Below, in pieces: positions 10,365 to 19,453 of a stretch of 64,000 bases of DNA. The DNA is from Cellulomonas sp. S1-8. Its GTDB lineage: Bacteria > Actinomycetota > Actinomycetes > Actinomycetales > Cellulomonadaceae. Numbering within the stretch: the first letter of the stretch is position 1; each line of letters begins with the position of its first letter. The notes below the pieces were generated by a model. The model worked only from the letters and a program-made list of their open reading frames with translations. It did not search any database and was not told where the DNA came from. The position numbers and the translations under genes were made by a program. Where the stretch lies: positions 62,001-126,000 of the forward strand of contig NZ_CP110806.1 in NCBI RefSeq assembly GCF_026184235.1, read 5' to 3'.

Positions 10365-10751
10365 TCAGCCGGGCGGCGCGAGGCGCCCGTCGACGTACTG
10401 CCACCCGTCGGCACCACGGGTGAAGCTGCTGACCTCGCGCATCGACCCCCGGCCGTCCGGGCTGCGCCAGTGCGCCGCGAACTCCACGGTGCCGGTGGTG
10501 TCGAACGCACCGCCGCCGGACGTCGCGAGCACGTCGAGGCGGAGCCAGCGCACGTCGTCGTCGATCGTGAGGTCCGCGGGGCGCGTCGACGGGTGCCAGG
10601 AGCGCAGCAGGTACGCCGCGTCGCCGACGGCGTACGCGCTGAAGCGTGACCGCATGAGCTGCTCGGCGGTCCCGGCGGTGCGCTCACCCCGGTGCAGGGG
10701 CGCGCAGCACTCGTCGAGGGGCAGGCCGCTGGAGCAGGGGCACCGGGTCAC
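10365..10751 (-). CDS. SEC-C/YchJ-family protein
   Basis: 128 residues from a GTG at 10751. It starts TRCPCSSGLPLDECC and continues HRGERTAGTAEQLMRSRFSA, YLLRSWHPSTRP and a beta-rich end (VEFAAHWR, GWQYVDG). This is the YchJ/UPF0225 pattern: an N-terminal SEC-C-like Cys cluster that probably binds zinc, then an NTF2-like middle domain with the RSRFSAY signature. Function is unknown in the family. It is convergent with the glycosidase-like gene and divergent from the ThuA-like gene. Confidence 0.88.
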   Translation of the reverse strand: MTRCPCSSGLPLDECCAPLHRGERTAGTAEQLMRSRFSAYAVGDAAYLLRSWHPSTRPADLTIDDDVRWLRLDVLATSGGGAFDTTGTVEFAAHWRSPDGRGSMREVSSFTRGADGWQYVDGRLAPPG

Positions 10752-10814
10752 GCACCCATCCTCGCGCAGCGCCGACGTCCCGTCGTCGGCGCGTCCCGTG
10801 GGTAGCGTGGCCGG

Positions 10815-11486
10815 GTGACGACGACGACGCCCCCGCGTGCCCTGGTCCTGACCGGTCGCGACCGCTACGGCGACCCGTGGCACGACCACGCGGCGACGTC
10901 GCACCGCATCGCCGGGGAGCTGACCGCCGCCGGGTTCGACGCCGACGTGCGCAGCACCTTCCCCGAGGCGCTCGACGGCCTCGCCGTCGCCGACCTGCTC
11001 GTCGTCAACGCAGGTCAGGGCCCTGCGGACGAGGACGACGCCGCGTGGCGCCCGTTCCACGAGCGCGTCCGGGACCATGCCGCGGCGGGCGGGCCCGTGC
11101 TGGCGCTGCACCAGGCGACCATGGCGTTCGCGGACAGCCCGTGGTGGGTCGACGTCGTCGGTGGGCGGTGGGTGCACGGCACGTCGTGGCACCCGCCCCT
11201 GGCGCTCGCGACGTTCGATGTGCAGCCCGGGCACCCCGTGACCGACGGCCTGGGCGCGCTCGTGGCCGACGACGAGCGGTACACCGACCTCGTCGTCGAC
11301 GCGGGTGTGCGGGTGCTCGTCTCGCACGACGAGGCCGCGACGACGCACCCGGTCGTGTGGGTCACCGCCGCCGGGAACGTCGTCTACGACGGGCTGGGTC
11401 ACGGCGTGGCGTCGTACGGGTCGGCGTCGAGGAGCGCGCTGCTGCGCCGCGAGGCGCGTTGGCTCGTCGGCCTGCCGATGACCTGA
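10815..11486 (+). CDS. ThuA-like protein (glutamine amidotransferase fold)
   Basis: 223 residues matching the ThuA domain: strand-turn ALVLTGRDRYGDPWHD, VADLLVVNAGQG, VLALHQATMAF, a GGRWVHGTSWHP segment and VWVTAAGNVVYDGLGHG. ThuA proteins share the class I glutamine amidotransferase-like fold without the catalytic Cys; they are linked to sugar metabolism, but the reaction is unsettled. The GTG start at 10815 lies 6 nt after a -10-like TAGCGT (10803-10808), so a leaderless transcript is likely. It converges on the AI-2E permease. Confidence 0.88.
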   Translation: MTTTTPPRALVLTGRDRYGDPWHDHAATSHRIAGELTAAGFDADVRSTFPEALDGLAVADLLVVNAGQGPADEDDAAWRPFHERVRDHAAAGGPVLALHQATMAFADSPWWVDVVGGRWVHGTSWHPPLALATFDVQPGHPVTDGLGALVADDERYTDLVVDAGVRVLVSHDEAATTHPVVWVTAAGNVVYDGLGHGVASYGSASRSALLRREARWLVGLPMT

Positions 11487-11508
11487 GCGGGCCTGACGGC
11501 CCGACCCG

Positions 11509-12660
11509 TCAGACCGTCTCGGGCCGTTTCTGCCGCGCGAACCGCGCGGGTGTGCTCGGGCCGTCCCACACCTGCACCGCACCCCAGATGGACGCGGCGA
11601 TCGGCACCGCGAGCACGGCGCCGGTGATGCCCGCCAGGACGGTGCCGATGGTCAGGGCGACCAGGATGACCAGCGGGTGCAGGCTCAGGGAGCGCCCCAT
11701 CACGACGGGCTGCAGGAAGTCGCCCTCGATCTGGTTCACGGCGACGACGATGGCGAGGACGACGAGCGCCTCGACCGGCCCGAGCGACACGAGCGCGACC
11801 AGCGCGGCGAGGGTCCCTGCGAGGGTCGCCCCGACGAGGGGGATGAACGCGAGCAGGAACACCAGGACCGACAGCGGGATCACGAGGGGCACGCCCACGA
11901 TCGCCAGGCCGATGCCGATGCCGATCGCGTCGACGGCGGCGATGATCGCGGTGCCGCGGATGTACCCGCCGAGGGTCTGCACGGTCCTGCCGCCCACGCG
12001 CAGCCCGCGCTCGTAGCGCTCGCCCTCGAACGGCCGGAGCAGGAACTCCCAGATCTTGGGGCCGTCCTTGAGGAAGAAGAACAGCACGACGACCATGATG
12101 AAGAAGCCGGTGACGAAGTTCGCCGTCGCGGACAGGCCGGCCAGCGCACCGGCGCCGACGGTGTCGGACGCGAGCAGCCCCTGCAGGGCCTCCTGGGCCT
12201 CGGTGATCTGCTCGTCGGTGATCTCGAACGGCAGGCCCACGATGAGGGACTGGAGCTCGGTCAGGCCGTCGGACGCGGATGCCGCGAGCTCGTCCCACTG
12301 GTTGATGACGGCGAGGACGACGCCCCACACGATGAGGGCGAGCACGCCGACCAGCGCCAGCAGCGCGATCCAGGTGGCCAGCAGCGAGGGCACGCCCCGG
12401 CGGCGCAGCCACGACACCAGCGGGCTGATCGCTGCGGCGAGCACGAGCGCGATGAGCACGGGGATGACGACGAGGGTCAGCTGCATGACGGCCAGCACCC
12501 CGACGGCGACGACGGCCAGGACCGCGAGCGTCTGGAGCGACCGGGTGCCGGCGCGGCCGAACCCGTCGGCCCACAGGGCGCGGGTGGCGCTGCGAGGGGG
12601 CTCGGGCGGGGCGGGCGGGGGCACGGGCGCCACGTCGGGTCGCTTGCCGAACCAGCCCAT
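11509..12660 (-). CDS. AI-2E family transporter
   Basis: 383 residues with about eight membrane helices in the AI-2E/PerM pattern. There are two N-terminal helices (TLAVLAVVAVGVLAVMQ, VLIALVLAAAISPLV), a third helix, a long soluble loop with amphipathic helices, then the C-terminal helix cluster containing PLVGATLAGTLAALVAL and the conserved NQIEGDFLQPVVMGRSLSLH. Family members export small molecules or ions; the substrate is not predictable. An N-terminal Pro/Ala-rich cytoplasmic tail precedes the first helix. The RBS GGAGG precedes the ATG. Confidence 0.92.
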   Translation of the reverse strand: MGWFGKRPDVAPVPPPAPPEPPRSATRALWADGFGRAGTRSLQTLAVLAVVAVGVLAVMQLTLVVIPVLIALVLAAAISPLVSWLRRRGVPSLLATWIALLALVGVLALIVWGVVLAVINQWDELAASASDGLTELQSLIVGLPFEITDEQITEAQEALQGLLASDTVGAGALAGLSATANFVTGFFIMVVVLFFFLKDGPKIWEFLLRPFEGERYERGLRVGGRTVQTLGGYIRGTAIIAAVDAIGIGIGLAIVGVPLVIPLSVLVFLLAFIPLVGATLAGTLAALVALVSLGPVEALVVLAIVVAVNQIEGDFLQPVVMGRSLSLHPLVILVALTIGTVLAGITGAVLAVPIAASIWGAVQVWDGPSTPARFARQKRPETV

Positions 12661-12880
12661 GGGTGTCCTCCGTCGTCCCGGGTGCCCGGCGCGCCCGTGG
12701 TGTCCGACGCTACGGGCAGAGCCGTCGCGTGGCGCGGTGAGCGTGGGCGTGACCGTGGCGTGGGCGGTATGACCGGTTCATCCGATCGGGCGACGCGCCT
12801 CATCGTTCTCTCATGCCAGGGTTGGTGACCGATAAGTAAGTAATCCGTACGTATCCCGCCGGGGGGCGAGAGGAGCGCAC

Positions 12881-14539
12881 GTGCGCCACATCAGAAGCAG
12901 ACGTCTCACCGCCGTGACGGCCGCCCTGGCCCTGGCGACCAGCGCCGTCGTGGGAGCCGTCGCCGCCGCGCCGGCCGTCGCGGTCGGCCCCGACCGGTTG
13001 CCGATCGTCGTCGGCAACCAGTCCGGCCGCGCCGAGCAGGTGTACCTGTACGTCCTGGGCACGAACCTCGCGACGGGCCGCCTGGGCTGGGTCGACGGCA
13101 GCGGCGCGTTCCACGCCTGGCCCGCCGGCGCCAACCCGCCGTCGCCCGCACCCGACGCGTCGATCGCCGGACCCTCGAACGGGGGGACGGCCACGGTCCG
13201 CGTGCCGCGCGGGTTCTCCGGGCGCATGTACTTCTCGTTCGGGCAGAAGCTGCCGTTCTCGCTCACCCCCGACGGGCTCGTGCAGCCCGCGCCGTGGGCG
13301 GGCGGCGACCCGACGCGCGACATCCTGTTCGACTGGAGCGAGTTCACCTACAACGACTCCGGGCTGTGGCTCAACAGCTCGCAGGTCGACATGTTCGCCG
13401 TGCCGCACTCCGTGAGCGTCACCGGCGCGTCGGGCAGGACGAGCACCACCGGGCAGCTCGTCGCGAACGGCCGCACCGCCGTCGTCGACGCCCTGCGCGC
13501 CCGCCCCGAGTGGGCCGGCAGCGTCGTCACGCGCGCCGACGGGACCGTGCTGCGCGTGCTCGCCCCGGGCAAGGCCGCCGCCGCGGGGCTCATGAGCAAG
13601 ACGTTCCTCGACGGGTACATCGCGTCGGCCTGGGGCGCGTACACGTCGCGGACCCTCACGGTCACGCCCTTCGGCGACCGCCCCGACGTGCGCTACACCG
13701 GCCGCAGCGTCGGCACGTCGCTCGTCTTCACCGACACGGGAGGGCGGCAGGTCGCGTCGTTCGCGCGCCCGTCGTCCGCCGACGTCTGGGGCTGCGACGG
13801 CGCGCTGCACGCGCCCAACGACCAGGTCGTCGGGCCCATCGCCCGCACGCTGTGCGCCGCGCTGTTCCGCGGCACGCTCGGCACGTCGACGCTCGAGCCC
13901 GTCACCGACGCGTCGCAGTTCTACCGTGCGAACCCCGTCAACGAGTACGGCAAGGCCGTCCACGCCGCCATGGTCGACGGGCGTGCGTACGCCTTCGCGT
14001 TCGACGACGTGGGCGCGTTCGAGTCCCTCGTGCACGACGGCGACCCGCGCTCGGCGCGCGTCGACCTCACGCCGTTCGTCGGCGGGAGCGGCACGGGCGG
14101 CGGGGGCACCGGCGGCGGCGAGACGGGTGGCGGGGACACCGGCGGCACCCCCGTCACCGGCCGGACCCTCGTGTCCAGCCTCAACGGCAAGTGCCTCGAC
14201 GTCCCCAACTGGCGGTTCGAGCCGGGCACGCGGGTCGTCATGTGGGGCTGCCACGGCGGCACCAACCAGCGGTGGGAGCTGACCGGCGGCACCGTCCGCA
14301 CGCAGGGCAACCAGTGCCTCGACGTCGCGTGGGGGGCGACCGGCAACGGCGCGCCCGTGCAGATCGCGACGTGCAGCGGCAACGCCGCGCAACGCTGGGT
14401 GCTCACGGGCGCCGGCGACCTGGTGAACCCGCAGTCCGACAAGTGCCTCGACATCGTCGACCTCAACCGCGCCGACGACGCGCTGCTGCAGATCTGGCAG
14501 TGCGGCGGCACGCCCAACCAGAAGTGGTCGCTGCGCTGA
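12881..14539 (+). CDS. GH64 beta-1,3-glucanase with C-terminal ricin-type lectin (CBM13)
   Basis: 552 residues. A signal peptide (residues 1-35) is followed by a GH64 thaumatin-like domain (about 38-395) that begins LPIVVGNQSGRAEQVYLYV. A Gly/Thr linker (about 403-420) leads to a ricin B-type beta-trefoil with three QxW repeats ending QRW, QRW and QKW, each with a KCLDV- or QCLDV-type strand. GH64 enzymes cut laminarin-type beta-1,3-glucans outside the cell, and the CBM13 probably targets polysaccharide. The GTG start at 12881 is supported by a GAGAGGAG RBS. The next gene downstream is convergent, with a strong hairpin between. Confidence 0.93.
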   Translation: MRHIRSRRLTAVTAALALATSAVVGAVAAAPAVAVGPDRLPIVVGNQSGRAEQVYLYVLGTNLATGRLGWVDGSGAFHAWPAGANPPSPAPDASIAGPSNGGTATVRVPRGFSGRMYFSFGQKLPFSLTPDGLVQPAPWAGGDPTRDILFDWSEFTYNDSGLWLNSSQVDMFAVPHSVSVTGASGRTSTTGQLVANGRTAVVDALRARPEWAGSVVTRADGTVLRVLAPGKAAAAGLMSKTFLDGYIASAWGAYTSRTLTVTPFGDRPDVRYTGRSVGTSLVFTDTGGRQVASFARPSSADVWGCDGALHAPNDQVVGPIARTLCAALFRGTLGTSTLEPVTDASQFYRANPVNEYGKAVHAAMVDGRAYAFAFDDVGAFESLVHDGDPRSARVDLTPFVGGSGTGGGGTGGGETGGGDTGGTPVTGRTLVSSLNGKCLDVPNWRFEPGTRVVMWGCHGGTNQRWELTGGTVRTQGNQCLDVAWGATGNGAPVQIATCSGNAAQRWVLTGAGDLVNPQSDKCLDIVDLNRADDALLQIWQCGGTPNQKWSLR

Positions 14540-14559
14540 CGGGCAGCAGCTGACGTTCC

Positions 14560-14594
14560 GACGGTGTCCTGCGGCGATACCGCAGGGCACCGTC
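14560..14594. terminator. Bidirectional terminator hairpin
   Basis: A 15-nt arm at 14560-14574 pairs with 14580-14594 around a 5-nt loop, with a single position that becomes a G-U wobble in RNA. It sits between the GH64 stop (14539) and the stop of the convergent propeller gene (14599). No T-run follows, as is usual in high-GC Actinobacteria. Confidence 0.75.
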
Positions 14595-14598
14595 GACG

Positions 14599-16116
14599 TC
14601 ATCCCAGGACCGTGTACCGCAGCCCACCCGCCCCGCCGTCGACGAGGTCGACCGCGACCAGCAGCCGCTGGTACGCGGACACCTGGTCGGTGCCGTCCGG
14701 CAGCGGGCCGCGCCACATCTCCGAACCGTCGGCGGGGTCCAGGGCGACGATCTCGCTCTGCTCACCCCGGCTCGCGACCGCGGCGAGGGCCAGCAGGTGC
14801 CGCCCGTCCGTCACGGGATGCTGGTTCGTCGCGTCCGAGCGCCACAGCTCGGCACCCGTGCGCGCGTCGAGCGTCAGCACCTCCGTGCCGGTGTCGACGT
14901 GCACGCGCCCGTCGAGGACCAGCACGCCTTCCTCGGGCACGGCGTCGGCAGACCAGAGCCGGCCGCCGTCGACACCCCAGCCGGTGAGCCGGCCACCGAC
15001 CGTCGTGAGGACGAGGCCGGGCACGCTGCCGTCGTCGACCGTGGAGAACAGGACGTCTCCCTCCACGTCGACGTCGCCCTCGGGGCGCACGACGGTGGTC
15101 GTGGTGGACCGCTCGACGGCCGACCCGCCGGCGCCCCGCTCGTACCCGTCCGGGTACGGCAGGAGATAGACCTCCTCGCCGGACCCGCCCGACGCCCGGC
15201 GGCCGTGGAGCGGCACGGTGCGCACGGTGCGTCCCGCGGCGTCGAACAGCCGGAGCTCGGTCTCCGTGGCGAGAGCGACGAGGTCCCCGACCGTCGAGAC
15301 GTACGCACCCTGCGAGTCCACCGCGGGGACGTCCCGCTGCCAGGCGAGCGTCCCCTCCGACGTCACCGCGCGGACCTCGGTCACCCCGTCGTCACCGTGG
15401 GTGCCGACGACCACCAGGTCGCCCGCCACCGTGAAGCTCGTGCCGGAGGCCGGGTCGCCCAGCGCGTCGGCGAGATCGGCGACGACCGACCCGTCGGCGG
15501 TGTCGAGCAGGACCAGGCGGGCGGCCGACGCGGGGAGGTCGACGAACAGGTCGTCGACGGTCGCCGACATGCCGTCGTGCACCCAGCAGAGGGCGAGGTG
15601 CTCCTGCCCGGGGTACGCCGTGCACCGACCGGACCACGCGCTCACCTCCGCCGCGGGATCCGGTTCCGGCCGCGTCGTGCCGTCGAGAAGCTCGACCTCC
15701 CACAGCGTGTCGCCCGTGGCGGCGTCGAGCGCGACCACCCGCACCGGCCCGTCGGACGCGTGCTCCACCCCGACCAGCGACCCGTCCGCCGCGCGCAGCC
15801 CGGAGCCGTAGAACAGGTCCTCGTCCGTCGCCTCCCACCGGGCCGTCGGGGCACCCGACAGCAGGTCGACGGTGCCGGGCAGCGCGGCGACGGCGGCGAG
15901 CCGCGCGCGCTCACGGCCGTCGACGACGGACTGCCCGACGACCGCACCCACGACGACGAGCGTCAGCACCACGGCGCCGACGACCAGCGGGCGGGTGCGG
16001 CGGCGCCCGTCGCCCGGGTCGCTGGTCGACGGTGCCGGGTCCGGGCCGGGCGGGAGGTCGTCGTGCTCGTCGTCGTCGACGAGCTCCACGTCGTGCAGAG
16101 GTCCGCGGCGCGCCAT
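14599..16116 (-). CDS. Membrane-anchored PQQ-like beta-propeller, paralogue 1
   Basis: 505 residues, first of five related genes. A short acidic cytoplasmic head (LHDVELVDDDEHDD) precedes one membrane helix (about 42-64, VVGAVVLTLVVVGAVVG). The rest is an outside domain with PQQ/pyrrolo-quinoline-type propeller repeats: ALDAATGDTLWEVEL, DGRVHVDTGTEVLTLDARTG with AELWRS, DGRHLL, and the C-terminal ALDPADGSEMWRGPLPDG. A paired Cys segment (CTAYPGQEHLALC) is shared with the paralogues. PQQ binding itself is not implied. Role unknown; such proteins may sense or scaffold at the surface. The ATG is 6 nt after TAGCCT, suggesting its own leaderless transcript. Confidence 0.85.
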   Translation of the reverse strand: MARRGPLHDVELVDDDEHDDLPPGPDPAPSTSDPGDGRRRTRPLVVGAVVLTLVVVGAVVGQSVVDGRERARLAAVAALPGTVDLLSGAPTARWEATDEDLFYGSGLRAADGSLVGVEHASDGPVRVVALDAATGDTLWEVELLDGTTRPEPDPAAEVSAWSGRCTAYPGQEHLALCWVHDGMSATVDDLFVDLPASAARLVLLDTADGSVVADLADALGDPASGTSFTVAGDLVVVGTHGDDGVTEVRAVTSEGTLAWQRDVPAVDSQGAYVSTVGDLVALATETELRLFDAAGRTVRTVPLHGRRASGGSGEEVYLLPYPDGYERGAGGSAVERSTTTTVVRPEGDVDVEGDVLFSTVDDGSVPGLVLTTVGGRLTGWGVDGGRLWSADAVPEEGVLVLDGRVHVDTGTEVLTLDARTGAELWRSDATNQHPVTDGRHLLALAAVASRGEQSEIVALDPADGSEMWRGPLPDGTDQVSAYQRLLVAVDLVDGGAGGLRYTVLG

Positions 16117-16122
16117 CGTCGC

Positions 16123-16128
16123 AGGCTA
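16123..16128 (-). promoter_or_regulatory. -10-like hexamer of propeller paralogue 1
   Basis: TAGCCT on the minus strand, six bases before the ATG at 16116. The same arrangement recurs before the other four paralogues, which supports both the promoter and the start. Confidence 0.65.
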
Positions 16129-16180
16129 GCGCCGCACCGCGCGGCTCCGAGGTGGTTCGGCCGCGGCGGTTCGGACGGGG

Positions 16181-17665
16181 TCAGCGCAGCACGCGGTACG
16201 CCCCGCCGCCCTCGCCGTCGGACTCGGCGCCGAGGAGCAGCCCCTCCACCACGGCGAGCGCGGAGTCGACCGGCATCGGCACCCGCCACGCCTCGGTGCC
16301 GTCGGCGGGGTGCAGGGCGACCAGGTCGTACGGCGCGCTGTGCCGCCCGCCCTGGGACGCCGTCACGTACAGGTGACGCCCGTCGGTCGCGGGGTTCCCG
16401 GTCGCCGTCGGTCGCCGGACCCGCCACAGCTCGGCGCCCGTGGCGCCGTCGAACGTCACGACCGCCGCGGACGTCCCCACGTGGACGCGGCCGTCGAGGA
16501 TCGTCGCGTCCTGGGCGTCGACGATCGTCGTCGCCCACCGTGCCTCGCCGTCGTCCGCGTCCCACGCCTGCAGCCGCGGCATGCGCGTCAGGACGAGCCC
16601 GGGGACGCTGCCGTCGTCCACGGTCACGGGCAGGGGTGAGCCGTCGACCCGGACCTCACGCGCCGCCGACGCGATCGTCGTCCCCGTCTCGTCCCCCACG
16701 ACGGCCGCCGCCAAGGGCCGCGAGGTGGCCACCCGCGTCGACTGCGTCAGGCCCGCCTCGACCGCGGCCGTCGGCGCACCCACCGTCCGCAGGACGTCGC
16801 CGTCCGTCGAGACGAGCGTGACGGCGCTGCCGTGGTCGACGGCCAGGGTCTGCTCGTCGACGAGCGCGCTCACGGCCGTCGCCAGCGAGAACGGCCCGTC
16901 GTCCGCCGCGACGTCGGCGGTCACGTGCCACCGTTCCGTGCCGTCCACCAGGTCCTGCGACCGCACGTGCACCACGCCGCCCACGTTGCCGACGAGCAGC
17001 ACGTCGTCGCCGAGCGGCGTGAGCCACTGCGCCGACACGGGCACCTCGCGGTCGACGACCACCGTGCCGTCCGCGGGGTCGAGCACCAGCAGTCGCGTCG
17101 TCGTCGCCGGGTACGGGGTCCACCGGCCGGAGTCCAGGTCGGTCCCGCCGTCGCCCACCAGGCACGTCACCTGCCCGGGGCGGGCGGGCAGCGCCACGCA
17201 GGGCGCGGGGTCGGCCTGCGCGTCCGGGCTCCAGGCGGGCCTCGCGTCCACCAGGTCGAGCACCCAGGCCCGCGCACCCGTCGCGACGTCCCGGCCCTCG
17301 AGCGTGACCGCGTGGTCGGCCGTGACGTGCGCGGCGACCAGCATCGACCCGACCCGCGCGGCCCCGTCCAGGCGCGTTCCCGGGTCGACGTCCCACGCGA
17401 CCGCGACCGTGCGGTCCAGCGTCGCGGCGACCCCGGGGACGGCCGCCAGCGCGGCCAGCTCCGCGCTCTCGCGGCGGTCCGTGACGACCTGGCCGACGAC
17501 GAGCGCGAGGACCACCGTCACCGGGACCGCGGCCCACCACCAGCGGCGTCGGCCCGCCGGCGGGGCGGTCGGCCGGTCGGTCGGTGGCGGGTCGCTCGGC
17601 GAGGAGGGCGCGGCCTCGTCGGGGGCGTCGTCGAGGAGCACCTCGACCCTGCGTGCACGCGCCAT
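16181..17665 (-). CDS. Membrane-anchored PQQ-like beta-propeller, paralogue 2
   Basis: 494 residues, the most divergent of the five. It starts MARARRVEVLLDDAPDE, with a membrane helix at about 47-68 and then propeller blades with signatures GRDVATGARAWVLDL, DGRVHVGTSAAVVTFDGATG, AELWRVRR and LHPADGTEAWRVPMP. The shared Cys pair is present (CVALPARPGQVTC). The frame is open to 17758, but the ATG at 17665 aligns with the starts of the other paralogues and lies 7 nt after TAGCGT, so it is preferred. The gene has its own promoter-like hexamer rather than being read from the next paralogue upstream, from which it is separated by a hairpin element. Confidence 0.83.
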   Translation of the reverse strand: MARARRVEVLLDDAPDEAAPSSPSDPPPTDRPTAPPAGRRRWWWAAVPVTVVLALVVGQVVTDRRESAELAALAAVPGVAATLDRTVAVAWDVDPGTRLDGAARVGSMLVAAHVTADHAVTLEGRDVATGARAWVLDLVDARPAWSPDAQADPAPCVALPARPGQVTCLVGDGGTDLDSGRWTPYPATTTRLLVLDPADGTVVVDREVPVSAQWLTPLGDDVLLVGNVGGVVHVRSQDLVDGTERWHVTADVAADDGPFSLATAVSALVDEQTLAVDHGSAVTLVSTDGDVLRTVGAPTAAVEAGLTQSTRVATSRPLAAAVVGDETGTTIASAAREVRVDGSPLPVTVDDGSVPGLVLTRMPRLQAWDADDGEARWATTIVDAQDATILDGRVHVGTSAAVVTFDGATGAELWRVRRPTATGNPATDGRHLYVTASQGGRHSAPYDLVALHPADGTEAWRVPMPVDSALAVVEGLLLGAESDGEGGGAYRVLR

Positions 17666-17672
17666 GCCGCGC

Positions 17673-17678
17673 ACGCTA
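17673..17678 (-). promoter_or_regulatory. -10-like hexamer of propeller paralogue 2
   Basis: TAGCGT on the minus strand, seven bases before the ATG at 17665; it decides this start over the longer open frame. Confidence 0.6.
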
Positions 17679-17732
17679 ACCCGCGGGGCGCGCGGAGGCG
17701 CGCGGGGGCAGCGGCCCTCACCCGACCGCGCC

Positions 17733-17792
17733 GCCGAGCTCGCAGCCCGGCGGCTCATCGCGGGCCGGAAGCCGCCGAAGGACGAGATCGGC
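17733..17792. repeat. Hairpin element, family B copy 1
   Basis: A 22-nt left arm (17733-17754), 16-nt loop and 22-nt right arm (17771-17792) form an imperfect stem with six mismatches. The 28 nt at 17764-17791 match, in opposite orientation, 26 of 28 nt of the element at 54851-54878. It lies between propeller paralogues 2 and 3, so it may end transcription of paralogue 3. Confidence 0.65.
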
Positions 17793-17828
17793 GCCCGGCG
17801 ATCGGTCGGTGGCCGGTGAGGGCGGCTC

Positions 17829-19361
17829 TCAGCCCAGGACCGTCAGGCTCGTCTCGTCGGCGTCCGGGTCGTACCGGTACGCGACCAGCAGGTGGAGCAC
17901 CGACGTGAGCGCGTCGGTGGGGCCGGGCAGAGGGCTGCGCCACACCTCCGACCCGTCCGACGGGTCCAGCGCGACCAGCTCGCTGCCGGCGTCACCCGCC
18001 GGGTCGGATACCAGCGTCAGCAGGTGGCGCCCGTCGGTGACGGGTTGGTGGCTGCTCACCCCCGACCGCCACAGCTCGGCGCCCGTGCGCGCGTCGAGAG
18101 CCACCTGGTCCGTGCCGAGCGTCAGGTGCAGCCGCCCGTCGAGCAGGACCGCGCCCCAGGCGGTCACGGTGTCGAGGGACCACAACGCACGCCCCTCGCG
18201 GTCCCAGGCCCGCGTCCCGTTGCCGACGGCCGTGAGCACGAGGCCCGGCACGCTGCCGTCGTCGAGGCCCAGGCCGACGGGATCCCCGTCGACCTCGACT
18301 TCCCCGTCGGCGCGCACCACCGTCGTCCGCAGCGGCGGACCCAGCTCGTTGCCGTCGCTGTCGAACTCCTGGCGGTTCGTCAGGTAGAACGCGTCGCGCC
18401 AGGCGCCCATCACCGTGCGGTCGCCCAACGGGACGGCCCGGACCGTGGTGCCCTCGGCATCGAGCAGCAGCACGTCGGTCGGCGTCGCGACGGCCACGAG
18501 GTCGCCGACGGGCACGACGAGGCTGCTCGCCGCGCCGTCGGCGGCCGGCAGGGGCCTCTGCCAGGCCAGGGTCCCGTCGAACCGCACGCCGCGCACCTGC
18601 GTGTCGCTCCCCGTCAGACCGTCGTACAGGACGACGACGTCGTCGACGGTCGCGAGCCAGGGTGACGTGCCCGGGGCGAGCGCGTCGCTGAGGTCGGTGA
18701 CGACCGACCCGTCCCGGGTGTCGAGGACGACGAGGCGCATCGTCGAGGGGGCCGCACCCCCCTCCCAGCTCCCGTCGGCGAAGGACGCCGACCCGTCGTG
18801 CGCCAGGCAGACCGCCAGGTGGTCGTCGGGCAGGCCGGCCGCGCAGGAGCCGGAGTCCCGGTAGAGGTCGTCGCGGGAGTCCGTGTCCGGCCGGCCGGAC
18901 CCGTCGATCAGCTCGACCTGCCACGCCACCTCGCCCGTGCGGGCGTCGAGCGCGCGCACGTGGACGGGCCCCTCCGCGCTGTCCGACACCCCCACGAGCA
19001 GCCCGTCCGGCGTGCGCACGTCCAGACCGCTCAGCATCTCGTCCGACGCGGCCCACAGCAGCGACGCGGGTCCCGCGAGCGGCGCCACCGCCCCCGGCAG
19101 CTCCGCGACGGTGGCGACGCGGGCGCGCTCGCGGCGGTCGACGACACCCTGCGCCACGACGGCGCCGCCGACCACGACCGCGAGGACGGCGGCGGCCAGG
19201 GCGAGCCGACGGCGGGCGCGGGGGTCGGACGGGGCGGCGGCGGGCGGGGCGTCGGTGGGCGGGGCGTCGTCGGCGGGCGGGTCCGGCCGCACGTCGGCGG
19301 CCGACATCGGCTCGTCGTCCTCGACCAGCTCGACGTCGTGCATCGGACCACGTCCTGCCAC
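17829..19361 (-). CDS. Membrane-anchored PQQ-like beta-propeller, paralogue 3
   Basis: 510 residues from a GTG at 19361. The head is GPMHDVELVEDDEPMSAAD, followed by a Pro/Ala-rich stretch, a membrane helix (about 52-74) and a propeller with ALDARTGEVAWQVELIDGS, TDQVALDARTGAELWRSG, DGRHLLTL and DPSDGSEVWRSPLPG. The Cys pair is SCAAGLPDDHLAVC. An internal ATG at 19343 is possible, but the GTG aligns with the paralogues and lies 6 nt after TACCCT (19368-19373). Close similarity to paralogue 4 (HDVELVEDDEP head, same blade signatures) points to recent tandem duplication. Confidence 0.85.
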   Translation of the reverse strand: MAGRGPMHDVELVEDDEPMSAADVRPDPPADDAPPTDAPPAAAPSDPRARRRLALAAAVLAVVVGGAVVAQGVVDRRERARVATVAELPGAVAPLAGPASLLWAASDEMLSGLDVRTPDGLLVGVSDSAEGPVHVRALDARTGEVAWQVELIDGSGRPDTDSRDDLYRDSGSCAAGLPDDHLAVCLAHDGSASFADGSWEGGAAPSTMRLVVLDTRDGSVVTDLSDALAPGTSPWLATVDDVVVLYDGLTGSDTQVRGVRFDGTLAWQRPLPAADGAASSLVVPVGDLVAVATPTDVLLLDAEGTTVRAVPLGDRTVMGAWRDAFYLTNRQEFDSDGNELGPPLRTTVVRADGEVEVDGDPVGLGLDDGSVPGLVLTAVGNGTRAWDREGRALWSLDTVTAWGAVLLDGRLHLTLGTDQVALDARTGAELWRSGVSSHQPVTDGRHLLTLVSDPAGDAGSELVALDPSDGSEVWRSPLPGPTDALTSVLHLLVAYRYDPDADETSLTVLG

Positions 19362-19367
19362 GGTCGC

Positions 19368-19373
19368 AGGGTA
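19368..19373 (-). promoter_or_regulatory. -10-like hexamer of propeller paralogue 3
   Basis: TACCCT on the minus strand, six bases before the GTG at 19361, embedded in the same GCGAC-rich context as the sibling genes. Confidence 0.6.
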
Positions 19374-19453
19374 GCGCCGTGCTGCCGTCGGGCGGAGAGC
19401 CTCGGGCGGGCTGTCCGCACGGGCTCACGGACCGTCGTCGCGCGGCGCGCCTG

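Noticed and set aside
12800..14716. A 638-codon open frame antisense to the GH64 gene
   Set aside because: Composition (His/Arg/Asp-rich) is that of a shadow frame; the sense strand encodes a complete secreted enzyme with signal peptide and lectin repeats.
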